Source: Burkholderiaceae bacterium (lineage in GTDB: Bacteria; Pseudomonadota; Gammaproteobacteria; Burkholderiales; Burkholderiaceae). From it: a DNA stretch of 9,240 nt. The notes beneath the pieces are model-generated. The model was given only the letters and a program-made list of their open reading frames with translations. It was not told where the DNA came from and ran no database searches. The translations under genes were made by a program, and so were the position numbers. Positions 1-6,646 of the stretch are shown here, in pieces. The stretch lies in the NCBI GenBank assembly GCA_947373615.1, contig CANBYN010000061.1, positions 1 to 9,240 on the forward strand, written 5' to 3'. Each line of letters begins with the position of its first letter. The first letter of the stretch is position 1.

Positions 1-75
1 TCGCCTCATTGGCAAAGGGCCGTTAAAAGCGGCTTGCGAAATGTGGATTATGAGAGTGGCAGGGTTAAAACCTGA
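1..75 (+). CDS. Possible C-terminal tail of an upstream gene (partial)
   Basis: The frame starting at base 1 stays open for 24 codons (SPHWQRAVKSG... to ...SGRVKT) and ends at TGA 73-75, which is 33 bases before the icd start. One other plus frame is also open across this stretch, but it runs about 50 bases into icd; the third stops at base 24. The first frame is therefore the best candidate for the end of a gene that lies outside the window. The tail is too short to assign to a family and I do not recognise it. If it is real, icd could be read from the same transcript. Confidence 0.35.
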   Translation, partial: SPHWQRAVKSGLRNVDYESGRVKT

Positions 76-108
76 CTCTGTAAATTTATCAATATCGAGG
101 AAAAGTTC

Positions 109-2343
109 ATGGCTTCAGAGAAATCAAAGATTATTTACACACTGACAGATGAAGCGCCGCTTTTGGCGACTTGCGCATTTCTGCCAATTATTCGTACTTT
201 TACAGCGCCTGCTGGGGTAGAGATTGTTAATAGCGATATCTCTGTAGCCGCGCGTATCTTGGCTGAGTTTGCTGACTGCCTTTCTGCTGAGCAAAAGGTT
301 CCTGATAATTTAGCGGAGCTTGGCAAGATGACTTTATTGCCAGACACCAACATCATCAAGCTTCCAAACATTAGTGCCTCTGTTCCTCAATTACTTGCGG
401 CAATTAAAGAGTTGCAATCTAAGGGCTACAAGATTCCTGATTTTCCAGATGATCCTAAAAACGATGCTGAAAAAGCAATTCGTACTCGTTATTCCAAATG
501 CCTGGGTAGCGCTGTAAACCCAGTATTGCGCGAAGGCAACTCGGATCGTCGCGCACCTCCTGCGGTGAAACGTTATGCTCGTAAAAATCCGCACTCTATG
601 GGCGTGTGGAGCCAAGCTTCCCGTACACACGTTTCTCATATGCATGAAGGCGACTTTTACGCTGGCGAAAAGTCAATCACATTGACTAAGGCTTGTGATG
701 TGGTGATGGATTTGGTTACCAAAAGCGGCAAAACCATTGTGCTTAAACCAAAAACCACTTTACTGGCTGGCGAAATCATCGACAGCATGTACATGAGCAA
801 AAAAGCATTGTGTGACTTCTATGAAAAAGAAATTGAAGATGCATATAAGACTGGAATGATGTTGTCCTTGCACGTCAAGGCCACCATGATGAAGGTATCT
901 CATCCGATCGTGTTTGGTCATGCAGTCAAAATTTTCTACAAAGACGCTTTTGAAAAACACGCTAAGTTATTCGAAGAGTTAGGTGTGAATGCTAACAATG
1001 GCATGAGCAGCTTATATGACAAGATCAAAACTTTGCCAGAGTCAAAGCGCGAGGAAATCATTCAAGATTTGCATGCGTGCCATGAGCATCGTCCAGCATT
1101 AGCGATGGTGGATTCTGCAAAAGGCATTACCAACTTGCATTCTCCAAGTGATGTGATTGTGGATGCCTCGATGCCTGCCATGATTCGTGTTGGTGGCAAG
1201 ATGTGGGGCGCCGATGGCCGCTTACATGACACCAAGGCGGTGATTCCAGAAAGTACTTTTGCTCGCATCTATCAAGAAATGATCAATTTCTGCAAAACTC
1301 ACGGGAACTTTGATCCAACCACCATGGGTACAGTGCCTAACGTGGGCTTAATGGCTCAACAAGCAGAAGAGTACGGTTCACACGATAAGACTTTTGAAAT
1401 TCCAGAAGATGGTGTAGCACGTATCGTGGCAGATGACGGCACTGTATTACTTGAAGAAAATGTAGAAGCGGGCGATATCTGGCGTATGTGTCAGTGTAAA
1501 GATGCTCCGATTCGTGACTGGGTGAAGTTAGCCGTCAATCGTGCACGCCTCTCTAATACTCCAGCAGTATTTTGGCTAGATGAGTACCGTCCACATGAGG
1601 CTGAGCTAATCAAAAAAGTTAAAACCTATTTAAAAGATTACGATCTTGAAGGGGTTGATATTCAGATCATGTCTCAAGTGCGTGCGATGCGTTATACCTT
1701 AGAACGTGTGATTCGTGGCAAAGATACGATTTCGGTTACTGGGAATATTTTGCGTGACTATCTCACAGACTTGTTCCCCATCATGGAATTAGGTACTAGC
1801 GCAAAGATGTTGTCTATCGTGCCTTTGATGGCCGGTGGCGGGCTCTTTGAAACAGGCGCTGGTGGTTCTGCTCCTAAGCATGTTCAGCAGTTGGTTGAAG
1901 AAAACCACTTGCGTTGGGATTCTCTAGGTGAATTCTTGGCCTTAGCAGTATCCCTGGAGGATATTGGTGATAAGACGGGTAATCCTAAGGTCAAGATCTT
2001 GGCTCGCACTTTAGATGAAGCTACTGGTAAATTATTGGAAAACAATAAGTCACCTTCACCACGTACAGGTGAGTTAGATAACCGTGGTAGTCAGTTCTAC
2101 TTGGCAATGTACTGGGCCGAAGCATTGGCTGCGCAAACCGAAGACAAAGAGTTGCAGGCGTACTTTGCGCCTTTAGCTAAATCTTTGGCTGAAAATGAGC
2201 AAAAGATCGTTGCTGAGTTCAAGGCGGTTCAAGGCAAGCCAGCGGACATTGGCGGCTACTTTGTTGCAGATCCTGAGAAGTGCAAAGCGGTCATGCGCCC
2301 AAGCGCTACTTTCAACGCTGCATTGAAAGCTGCTCAGCACTAA
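109..2343 (+). CDS. icd: Isocitrate dehydrogenase (NADP+), monomeric type
   Basis: Cytoplasmic TCA-cycle enzyme (EC 1.1.1.42) that oxidatively decarboxylates isocitrate to 2-oxoglutarate and makes NADPH. At 744 residues it has the full length of the monomeric IDH-II family, which is unrelated in size to the roughly 415-residue dimeric E. coli enzyme. The family signature GSAVNPVLREGNSDRRAP lies at residues 133-150. With an offset of +2, residues I recall from the Azotobacter vinelandii structure are all present: S134, N137 and R141 (substrate), K257 and Y422 (catalysis), D352 and D550 (metal), and H591, R602 and D604 (NADP). The ATG is preceded by GAGGAAAAG (97-105), which serves as the ribosome binding site. 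The gene is intact and is followed by a strong terminator, so it ends its own transcript. The assignment is very secure. Confidence 0.97.
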   Translation: MASEKSKIIYTLTDEAPLLATCAFLPIIRTFTAPAGVEIVNSDISVAARILAEFADCLSAEQKVPDNLAELGKMTLLPDTNIIKLPNISASVPQLLAAIKELQSKGYKIPDFPDDPKNDAEKAIRTRYSKCLGSAVNPVLREGNSDRRAPPAVKRYARKNPHSMGVWSQASRTHVSHMHEGDFYAGEKSITLTKACDVVMDLVTKSGKTIVLKPKTTLLAGEIIDSMYMSKKALCDFYEKEIEDAYKTGMMLSLHVKATMMKVSHPIVFGHAVKIFYKDAFEKHAKLFEELGVNANNGMSSLYDKIKTLPESKREEIIQDLHACHEHRPALAMVDSAKGITNLHSPSDVIVDASMPAMIRVGGKMWGADGRLHDTKAVIPESTFARIYQEMINFCKTHGNFDPTTMGTVPNVGLMAQQAEEYGSHDKTFEIPEDGVARIVADDGTVLLEENVEAGDIWRMCQCKDAPIRDWVKLAVNRARLSNTPAVFWLDEYRPHEAELIKKVKTYLKDYDLEGVDIQIMSQVRAMRYTLERVIRGKDTISVTGNILRDYLTDLFPIMELGTSAKMLSIVPLMAGGGLFETGAGGSAPKHVQQLVEENHLRWDSLGEFLALAVSLEDIGDKTGNPKVKILARTLDEATGKLLENNKSPSPRTGELDNRGSQFYLAMYWAEALAAQTEDKELQAYFAPLAKSLAENEQKIVAEFKAVQGKPADIGGYFVADPEKCKAVMRPSATFNAALKAAQH

Positions 2344-2368
2344 TGTAAAAAAATTAGCTTGAATCATC

Positions 2369-2398
2369 AAAGGCAAACCTGAGGGTTTGCCTTTTTTC
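2369..2398 (+). terminator. Rho-independent terminator after icd
   Basis: A perfect 11-bp stem is formed by AAAGGCAAACC (2369-2379) and GGTTTGCCTTT (2384-2394) around the loop TGAG. The run of Ts starts at 2392, partly inside the 3' arm. It begins 25 bases after the icd stop codon. The arms also carry As on the 5' side and Ts on the 3' side, but there is no minus-strand gene for it to serve. Confidence 0.93.
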
Positions 2399-2426
2399 TT
2401 TATTGGGTTATTTCTTTCAAAGGGCG

Positions 2427-2474
2427 ATGCACAATCGGAGCGATTTTGTTAAATAAATGGCATTCTCCGTGCAT
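2427..2474 (+). repeat. Interrupted inverted repeat upstream of msrP
   Basis: ATGCA (2427-2431) pairs with TGCAT (2470-2474) and CGGAG (2436-2440) pairs with CTCCG (2465-2469). This gives two stacked 5-bp helices with a 4-base bulge on the 5' side and a 24-base AT-rich loop. It lies in the 200-bp gap between icd and msrP, after the icd terminator. It could be a leader RNA fold or a binding site for a regulator. Short dyads of this size also arise by chance, so no function is claimed. Confidence 0.35.
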
Positions 2475-2543
2475 TTGTGAGACATCGAGCAATAAATCCA
2501 TAACAGTAGCAAAATAGTTCCATTACTTTTACTGAGGTTCGCA

Positions 2544-3506
2544 ATGCGTTTTATTGACAAGACTATTGGTGTAAGCGACATTACCCCTCAAGCGGTTTTT
2601 GAAAATCGCCGCACACTCATTAAAGCTGCCGCTGCTGGTAGTTTTGGCATGGCTTTGGCGCCTTGGTTCTCAAGGCAGGCTTTGGCAGCTACTCCTGAAA
2701 AGCTAGGCGCCGCATTAAATTCCGCATACGCCTCTAAAGAGGACCTCACTCCCTTAAAGTATGCAACTAGCTATAACAACTTTTATGAGTTTGGAACTGA
2801 TAAAGCCGACCCCGCTGCTTATGCGGATAGTTTGCAAACACGACCATGGACTATTTCCATTGAGGGCTTGGTAAAAAAGCCAGTGACGCTGGATATTGAT
2901 GCGCTCCTAAAAATAGCCCCAATGGAAGAGCGTATCTATCGGATGCGATGCGTCGAAGGTTGGTCAATGGTAATTCCTTGGGATGGCTACTCTTTGTCCA
3001 AGCTGATTAGTAAAGTGGAGCCATTGGGATCGGCTAAGTATGTGGAATTTATTTCCTTAGCCGATCGCAAGCAAATGCCCGGCATCAAAAGCAACATTAT
3101 TGAGTGGCCCTATAAAGAAGGCCTGCGGATGGATGAGGCGATGAATCCTTTAACCTTGCTGACGTTTGGTATGTATGGCGAGGTGTTGCCAAAACAAAAT
3201 GGAGCCCCTGTCCGCATTATTGTGCCCTGGAAATATGGCTTTAAAAGTGCCAAATCGATCGTCAAAATCCGATTTACCGAAGAAATGCCAAAGACAAGCT
3301 GGAGTCAGTTCGATGCCAGGGAATACGGCTTTTATTCGAATGTCAATCCTCAGGTAGATCATCCGCGCTGGAGTCAGGCAACTGAGCGACGCATTGGCGA
3401 TCCTAAAGGAATGTTTGCGCCAAAGATCAAAACCCAGATGTTTAATGGTTATGGTGAGCAGGTAGCCAGCATGTATGCTGGGATGGACTTGAAAAAATAT
3501 TATTAA
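2544..3506 (+). CDS. msrP: Protein-methionine-sulfoxide reductase catalytic subunit MsrP
   Basis: Periplasmic molybdoenzyme of the sulfite-oxidase fold (formerly YedY) that reduces methionine sulfoxide in envelope proteins. The 320 residues start with a Tat signal: NRRTLIK at 21-27, a small-residue hydrophobic stretch, and a likely cleavage site after the ALA at 46-48. The family block YNNFYEFGTDKADP is at 77-90. C136 in RMRCVEGWSM is the expected molybdenum ligand. NGAPVRIIVPWKYGFK (219-234) and VDHPRWSQATER (271-282) match the E. coli protein closely as I recall it. A GAGG at 2534-2537 sits six bases before the ATG. The usual membrane haem partner MsrQ is not next to it; a lipocalin gene follows 22 bases downstream, probably on the same transcript. 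Confidence 0.95.
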   Translation: MRFIDKTIGVSDITPQAVFENRRTLIKAAAAGSFGMALAPWFSRQALAATPEKLGAALNSAYASKEDLTPLKYATSYNNFYEFGTDKADPAAYADSLQTRPWTISIEGLVKKPVTLDIDALLKIAPMEERIYRMRCVEGWSMVIPWDGYSLSKLISKVEPLGSAKYVEFISLADRKQMPGIKSNIIEWPYKEGLRMDEAMNPLTLLTFGMYGEVLPKQNGAPVRIIVPWKYGFKSAKSIVKIRFTEEMPKTSWSQFDAREYGFYSNVNPQVDHPRWSQATERRIGDPKGMFAPKIKTQMFNGYGEQVASMYAGMDLKKYY

Positions 3507-3528
3507 GCAATTTAAGGATGCCGGGCTA

Positions 3529-4095
3529 ATGACTAAAATTTATTCCACGCTCTTTAGTGCTTGCCTTTTCTTCTTTACTTTTTCAGCCTATGGGCAGGCA
3601 GGCGAATTGCCGGTTAAAACAATACCTTCATTAGAGGTATCGCGTTATCTGGGTACTTGGTATGAGATCGCTAAATTTCCCAATTGGTTTCAACGCCTAT
3701 GCATTAGCAATACTAAGGCGGTGTATTCGGTCAGGCCCGATGGCAATTTAAAGGTCCTCAATAGTTGCAAAGTTGCCGATGGAGAGATTGCAGAGGCAGA
3801 GGGCGCTGCGCATCAAATAGGGGCAAAGGATTCTCCTAAATTGGAGGTACGGTTTGCGCCGGCTTGGCTCTCCTTTTTGCCGATGGTTTGGGGAGATTAT
3901 TGGATTATTGATTTAGATCCTCAGTATCAAGTGGCGGCGGTTAGTGATCCACACCGTAAGTACCTTTGGGTACTGTCGAGAACACCCCAGCTAGATACAA
4001 AAGTGTATGAAGAGCTACTGCAACGATTGCAGTCCCAACAATTTGATATTCGCAAGCTTGAGCTCACACCGCAAACGAGTATGCAAAAGAATTAA
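3529..4095 (+). CDS. blc: Blc-like bacterial lipocalin
   Basis: Bacterial lipocalin, a small beta-barrel that binds hydrophobic ligands such as lysophospholipids or fatty acids. The 188 residues begin with a signal peptide (MTKIYSTLFS then a Phe-rich core) with probable cleavage near residues 22-24. The lipocalin signature GTWYEIAKFP is at 42-51, C58 and C80 could form a disulfide, and the family block YWIIDLDPQYQ (124-134) followed by VSDPHRKYLWVLSRTP (138-153) is very clear. E. coli Blc is an outer-membrane lipoprotein; here the only early Cys (C12) comes before the hydrophobic core, so this looks like a soluble periplasmic form. AAGGA (3514-3518) lies ten bases before the ATG. Its position between msrP and a hydrolase suggests an envelope-maintenance role, which is inference. 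Confidence 0.9.
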   Translation: MTKIYSTLFSACLFFFTFSAYGQAGELPVKTIPSLEVSRYLGTWYEIAKFPNWFQRLCISNTKAVYSVRPDGNLKVLNSCKVADGEIAEAEGAAHQIGAKDSPKLEVRFAPAWLSFLPMVWGDYWIIDLDPQYQVAAVSDPHRKYLWVLSRTPQLDTKVYEELLQRLQSQQFDIRKLELTPQTSMQKN

Positions 4096-4096
4096 A

Positions 4097-5020
4097 GTGG
4101 GTCACTATTCATTACCGCCTGGAATTGAGGTCTTTGAGAGAGGGTGGCTTTCAGCAAACAACATCCTGCACTTTGGCGATGACGATGTTTCCTTGGTAGA
4201 CACTGGATTTCATGCCCATCAAAATCTCACCCTTTCTTTAGTTCGTAATACGCTAGACAAGCATCATTTGACCAGGCTCAGTAAGATTATCAATACCCAT
4301 CTTCATTCTGATCACTGCGGTGGTAATGCTGCCTTGATGAGGGAATTTAATTGTGAAATTTTCATTCCTGAAGCAGAAGCGTCTGCAGTCAAGAGTTGGG
4401 ATATCGATTTATTGAGTTACAAGAATCTGGGTCAAGACTGTCCGAAATTTTCCCATCAGGGTGTATTGATTCCAAACCAAGAGATATTGCTCGGTCGATA
4501 TTCCTGGGAAATATTGACTGCCCCTGGCCATGATCCTCATTCGGTCATGCTCTATCAAGCCGAACATCGCATTTTAATTTCAGCCGATGCTCTATGGGAG
4601 GAAGGGTTTGGGGTGATCTTTCCTGAGCTGTGGGGTGAGGCGGGATTTGAGGAGGTAGCACAAACCTTAGATCTCATCGAGAGGCTGAAGGTAGATCTGG
4701 TGATTCCAGGACACGGAAAGCCGTTTACAGATCTGGCTCAATCTCTGGCTACGGCGCGCTCTAGATTAGATTATTTGGCATCGGATCCGGACCGGAATGC
4801 TCGCCATGGTGCAAAGGTGTTGTTAAAGTACCGACTGTTAGAGTGGCGTAGCAAAGAATTAGATGCGATTCATGAGTGGATCGCGAGCACACCAGCCTTA
4901 GTCAGTGCTGCAAGACTGCTCAACATGAGTATGGATGAATTTATTCAATGGCTACCTAAAGCCTTGGTCAAGTCGGGCGCAGCAAAACTCGATGGCAAGT
5001 ATCTTGTGGATCTAGCTTAG
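4097..5020 (+). CDS. Metallo-beta-lactamase-fold hydrolase
   Basis: Metal-dependent hydrolase of the MBL superfamily, glyoxalase-II-like group; the substrate cannot be told from sequence. Starting from GTG 4097 it has 307 residues, with an N-terminal MBL domain and a C-terminal helical extension of about 70 residues. Metal ligands are visible: THLHSDHCGG gives H68, H70, D72 and H73, GHDPHS gives H145, SADALW gives D164, and IPGHGKPF gives H206. No signal peptide is seen, so it is probably cytoplasmic. The frame is open further upstream to an ATG at 4007, but that would overlap the lipocalin by 89 bases and add a Cys- and Arg-rich segment unlike the family. Relatives usually start shortly before the ERGWLSANN block, which supports the GTG. 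There is no good Shine-Dalgarno sequence, so translation is probably coupled to the lipocalin, whose stop is one base away. Confidence 0.85.
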   Translation: MGHYSLPPGIEVFERGWLSANNILHFGDDDVSLVDTGFHAHQNLTLSLVRNTLDKHHLTRLSKIINTHLHSDHCGGNAALMREFNCEIFIPEAEASAVKSWDIDLLSYKNLGQDCPKFSHQGVLIPNQEILLGRYSWEILTAPGHDPHSVMLYQAEHRILISADALWEEGFGVIFPELWGEAGFEEVAQTLDLIERLKVDLVIPGHGKPFTDLAQSLATARSRLDYLASDPDRNARHGAKVLLKYRLLEWRSKELDAIHEWIASTPALVSAARLLNMSMDEFIQWLPKALVKSGAAKLDGKYLVDLA

Positions 5021-5021
5021 T

Positions 5022-5819
5022 TTAGAAATTGATCGAAATTTTCCCATAGGCAGTCCAATCATAGACTTGGTAGTTCTGCACAACTTGTTTGGCAGCGCCC
5101 ACTGCGAGTAAAAGATGTTTGTTCAGCCGATAGGTCAGCATCGCATCAATTGGGATAAACCAACCGCCACTAGTAGAGTTATAAAGAATCCCGTTTTCAT
5201 CCCAAAATCGAAGCTGAGTATTAGGACCAAGATTCAGGCCAATAGTGGGATAAAGCTCTAGTCGGTTAAATACTGGTAGAAGGGGGGTTCCAGATGGTGC
5301 TTTTGAATTAAATCCAAACATATATCTGGCTAATGGTGAAATATCAGCAAGTAGGTGTTTACTAGGATCAGCTGGCTTGAAAGAGGTGCTCACTTGCGGT
5401 CCTATTGCCCATTGCCCTTGATTGCTAAGAGGCGCATATAGGCGTGCACCCAAGTTAGCAAACCAGTCCGCTTGACCGCCCCAAATGGTCAGCATGGCGT
5501 TATTCGCTGAAAAGTTACCCGTAGATTGGTTTGGAAGTAGCTGGCCATAGAAAGCGCTGTAAGCAGTATCTAACCGAACGAGGCCATGCCAAGTATCAAT
5601 ATTGATTGGGTTGTAGTAACGAAGATTTAGGGTGTCGTCATAATTTTCAGAGCCAAGATAGCTGTGGTAGCCCCAGAACTCCAGAATGTGATCTTCAGAC
5701 CAGTTTTGAGAGGTGTTTACCAGGCCAAGGATAGGTTGATTGGGCAAATTTTCCGCCGCATGGATGCCAAGACCATACGTGAGGATTAGAAAAAAAGCGA
5801 TTACACGCAAAGATGCCAT
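5022..5819 (-). CDS. Putative outer-membrane beta-barrel protein
   Basis: I do not recognise a named family for this 265-residue protein. It starts with a convincing signal peptide (MASLRVIAFFLILTYGLGIHAA, cleavage near residue 21-22). The rest is rich in aromatic and alternating polar/nonpolar segments, for example ILEFWGYHSY (45-54) and LRYYNPI (66-72). It ends in YGKISINF, with a terminal Phe and hydrophobics at alternate positions, which is the usual signal for barrel insertion by BAM. A small porin or transport channel is possible, with perhaps 8-12 strands. The lack of Cys in the mature part fits an outer-membrane protein. The ATG has no Shine-Dalgarno sequence and upstream is very AT-rich. 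Its stop lies one base from the stop of the convergent hydrolase gene. Confidence 0.75.
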   Translation of the reverse strand: MASLRVIAFFLILTYGLGIHAAENLPNQPILGLVNTSQNWSEDHILEFWGYHSYLGSENYDDTLNLRYYNPINIDTWHGLVRLDTAYSAFYGQLLPNQSTGNFSANNAMLTIWGGQADWFANLGARLYAPLSNQGQWAIGPQVSTSFKPADPSKHLLADISPLARYMFGFNSKAPSGTPLLPVFNRLELYPTIGLNLGPNTQLRFWDENGILYNSTSGGWFIPIDAMLTYRLNKHLLLAVGAAKQVVQNYQVYDWTAYGKISINF

Positions 5820-5829
5820 ATAACGATTA

Positions 5830-5857
5830 ATATTAAATTACAAATAACAATTTACAA
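5830..5857 (-). promoter_or_regulatory. Candidate promoter of the barrel-protein gene
   Basis: On the minus strand, TTGTAA (5857-5852) and TAATAT (5835-5830) each match the sigma-70 boxes at four of six bases, with a 16-base spacer. Transcription would begin only about four bases before the ATG, giving an almost leaderless mRNA, which agrees with the missing Shine-Dalgarno sequence. The 56-bp divergent gap is AT-rich, so chance matches are likely. No separate plus-strand promoter could be picked out with confidence. Confidence 0.25.
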
Positions 5858-5875
5858 AAGATTCGTAGAGGAAGT

Positions 5876-6646
5876 ATGGAACATATCGTTTTGGTTACTG
5901 GAGCAACTGCTGGTTTTGGTGAGGCAACTGCTAGACGGTTTTTGGCGCATGGAAATAAGGTCATCGCAGTGGGAAGAAGGCCCGAGCGTTTAAAGGCTCT
6001 TCAAAATTCACTTCCAGTTGAGCAGCAGAAAAAATTACTTACGTTGGTAGTCGATGTTTGCGACAGTGCGAAGGTAGATGATTTAGCTGCTACCCTGCCT
6101 TCTGAGTTTGCAAATGTCACGATACTCGTAAACAATGCCGGTCTTGCTCTAGGCTTGGAGCCAGCATATAAAACCAGTATTTCAGATTGGGATCAGATGA
6201 TTGATACCAATATCAAAGGATTGGTGCATATGAGCCGCGCATTCCTACCAGGAATGGTTGAGCGTAAATTGGGTCATGTGATTAACATCGGCTCAGTTGC
6301 CGGTCTTTATCCTTACCCAGGAAGTAATGTGTATGGCGCTACCAAGGCATTTGTAAAGCAATTTAGTCTTAATCTCCGCGCAGACTTAATTGGTACGCCA
6401 TTGCGCGTTAGTTGTATTGAGCCCGGCTTAAGCTCTGGAACTGAATACTCAAATGTACGTTTTAAGGGCGATGACGCAAAGGCGGAAAAGGTTTATGAAG
6501 GAGTGCATTCTTTGAGCGCTGATAATATTGCAGAGGCAATTTTTTGGGTTGCAACTCTGCCTTTGCACATGAATGTGAATGCTCTAGAAATTATGCCGGT
6601 ACAACAATCGTTTGCAGGAACTACATTGCATCGCGGAGAGTTCTAG
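5876..6646 (+). CDS. ydfG: NADP-dependent 3-hydroxy acid dehydrogenase, YdfG type
   Basis: Cytoplasmic short-chain dehydrogenase/reductase resembling E. coli YdfG, which oxidises serine, L-allo-threonine and 3-hydroxy acids with NADP and reduces malonic semialdehyde. The 256 residues show the classical SDR layout: cofactor loop TGATAGFGE (8-16), GRR at 33-35 that favours NADP, D60-V61, NNAG (86-89), N112, catalytic S140, Y153 and K157. The YdfG-specific blocks MIDTNIKGLV (108-117), NVYGATKAFVKQFSLNLR (151-168) and SNVRFKGDD (192-200) are all present. The loop after the active site reads EPGLSSGTEY where E. coli, as I recall it, has EPGLVGGTEF, a small change near the substrate pocket. GAGGAAG lies just before the ATG. 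It is divergent from the barrel gene and its stop codon shares the CTAG at 6643-6646 with the gene on the other strand. Confidence 0.92.
   Translation: MEHIVLVTGATAGFGEATARRFLAHGNKVIAVGRRPERLKALQNSLPVEQQKKLLTLVVDVCDSAKVDDLAATLPSEFANVTILVNNAGLALGLEPAYKTSISDWDQMIDTNIKGLVHMSRAFLPGMVERKLGHVINIGSVAGLYPYPGSNVYGATKAFVKQFSLNLRADLIGTPLRVSCIEPGLSSGTEYSNVRFKGDDAKAEKVYEGVHSLSADNIAEAIFWVATLPLHMNVNALEIMPVQQSFAGTTLHRGEF

Noticed and set aside
135..1268. Several minus-strand open frames across icd
   Set aside because: They lie opposite a highly conserved coding region and carry no domain or start signal; they are by-products of icd codon use.
3166..3357. Open frames on both strands inside msrP (plus 3166-3357 and minus 3150-3362)
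   Set aside because: They overlap a clearly conserved part of msrP, have no ribosome binding site and no recognisable protein features.
3562..3570. Possible lipobox Cys in the lipocalin signal
   Set aside because: The Cys comes before, not after, the hydrophobic core, so signal peptidase II processing there is implausible.
4007..4096. Extended N-terminus for the hydrolase starting at ATG 4007
   Set aside because: It would overlap the lipocalin gene by 89 bases and encode a Cys- and Arg-rich segment that does not resemble the N-terminus of related hydrolases.
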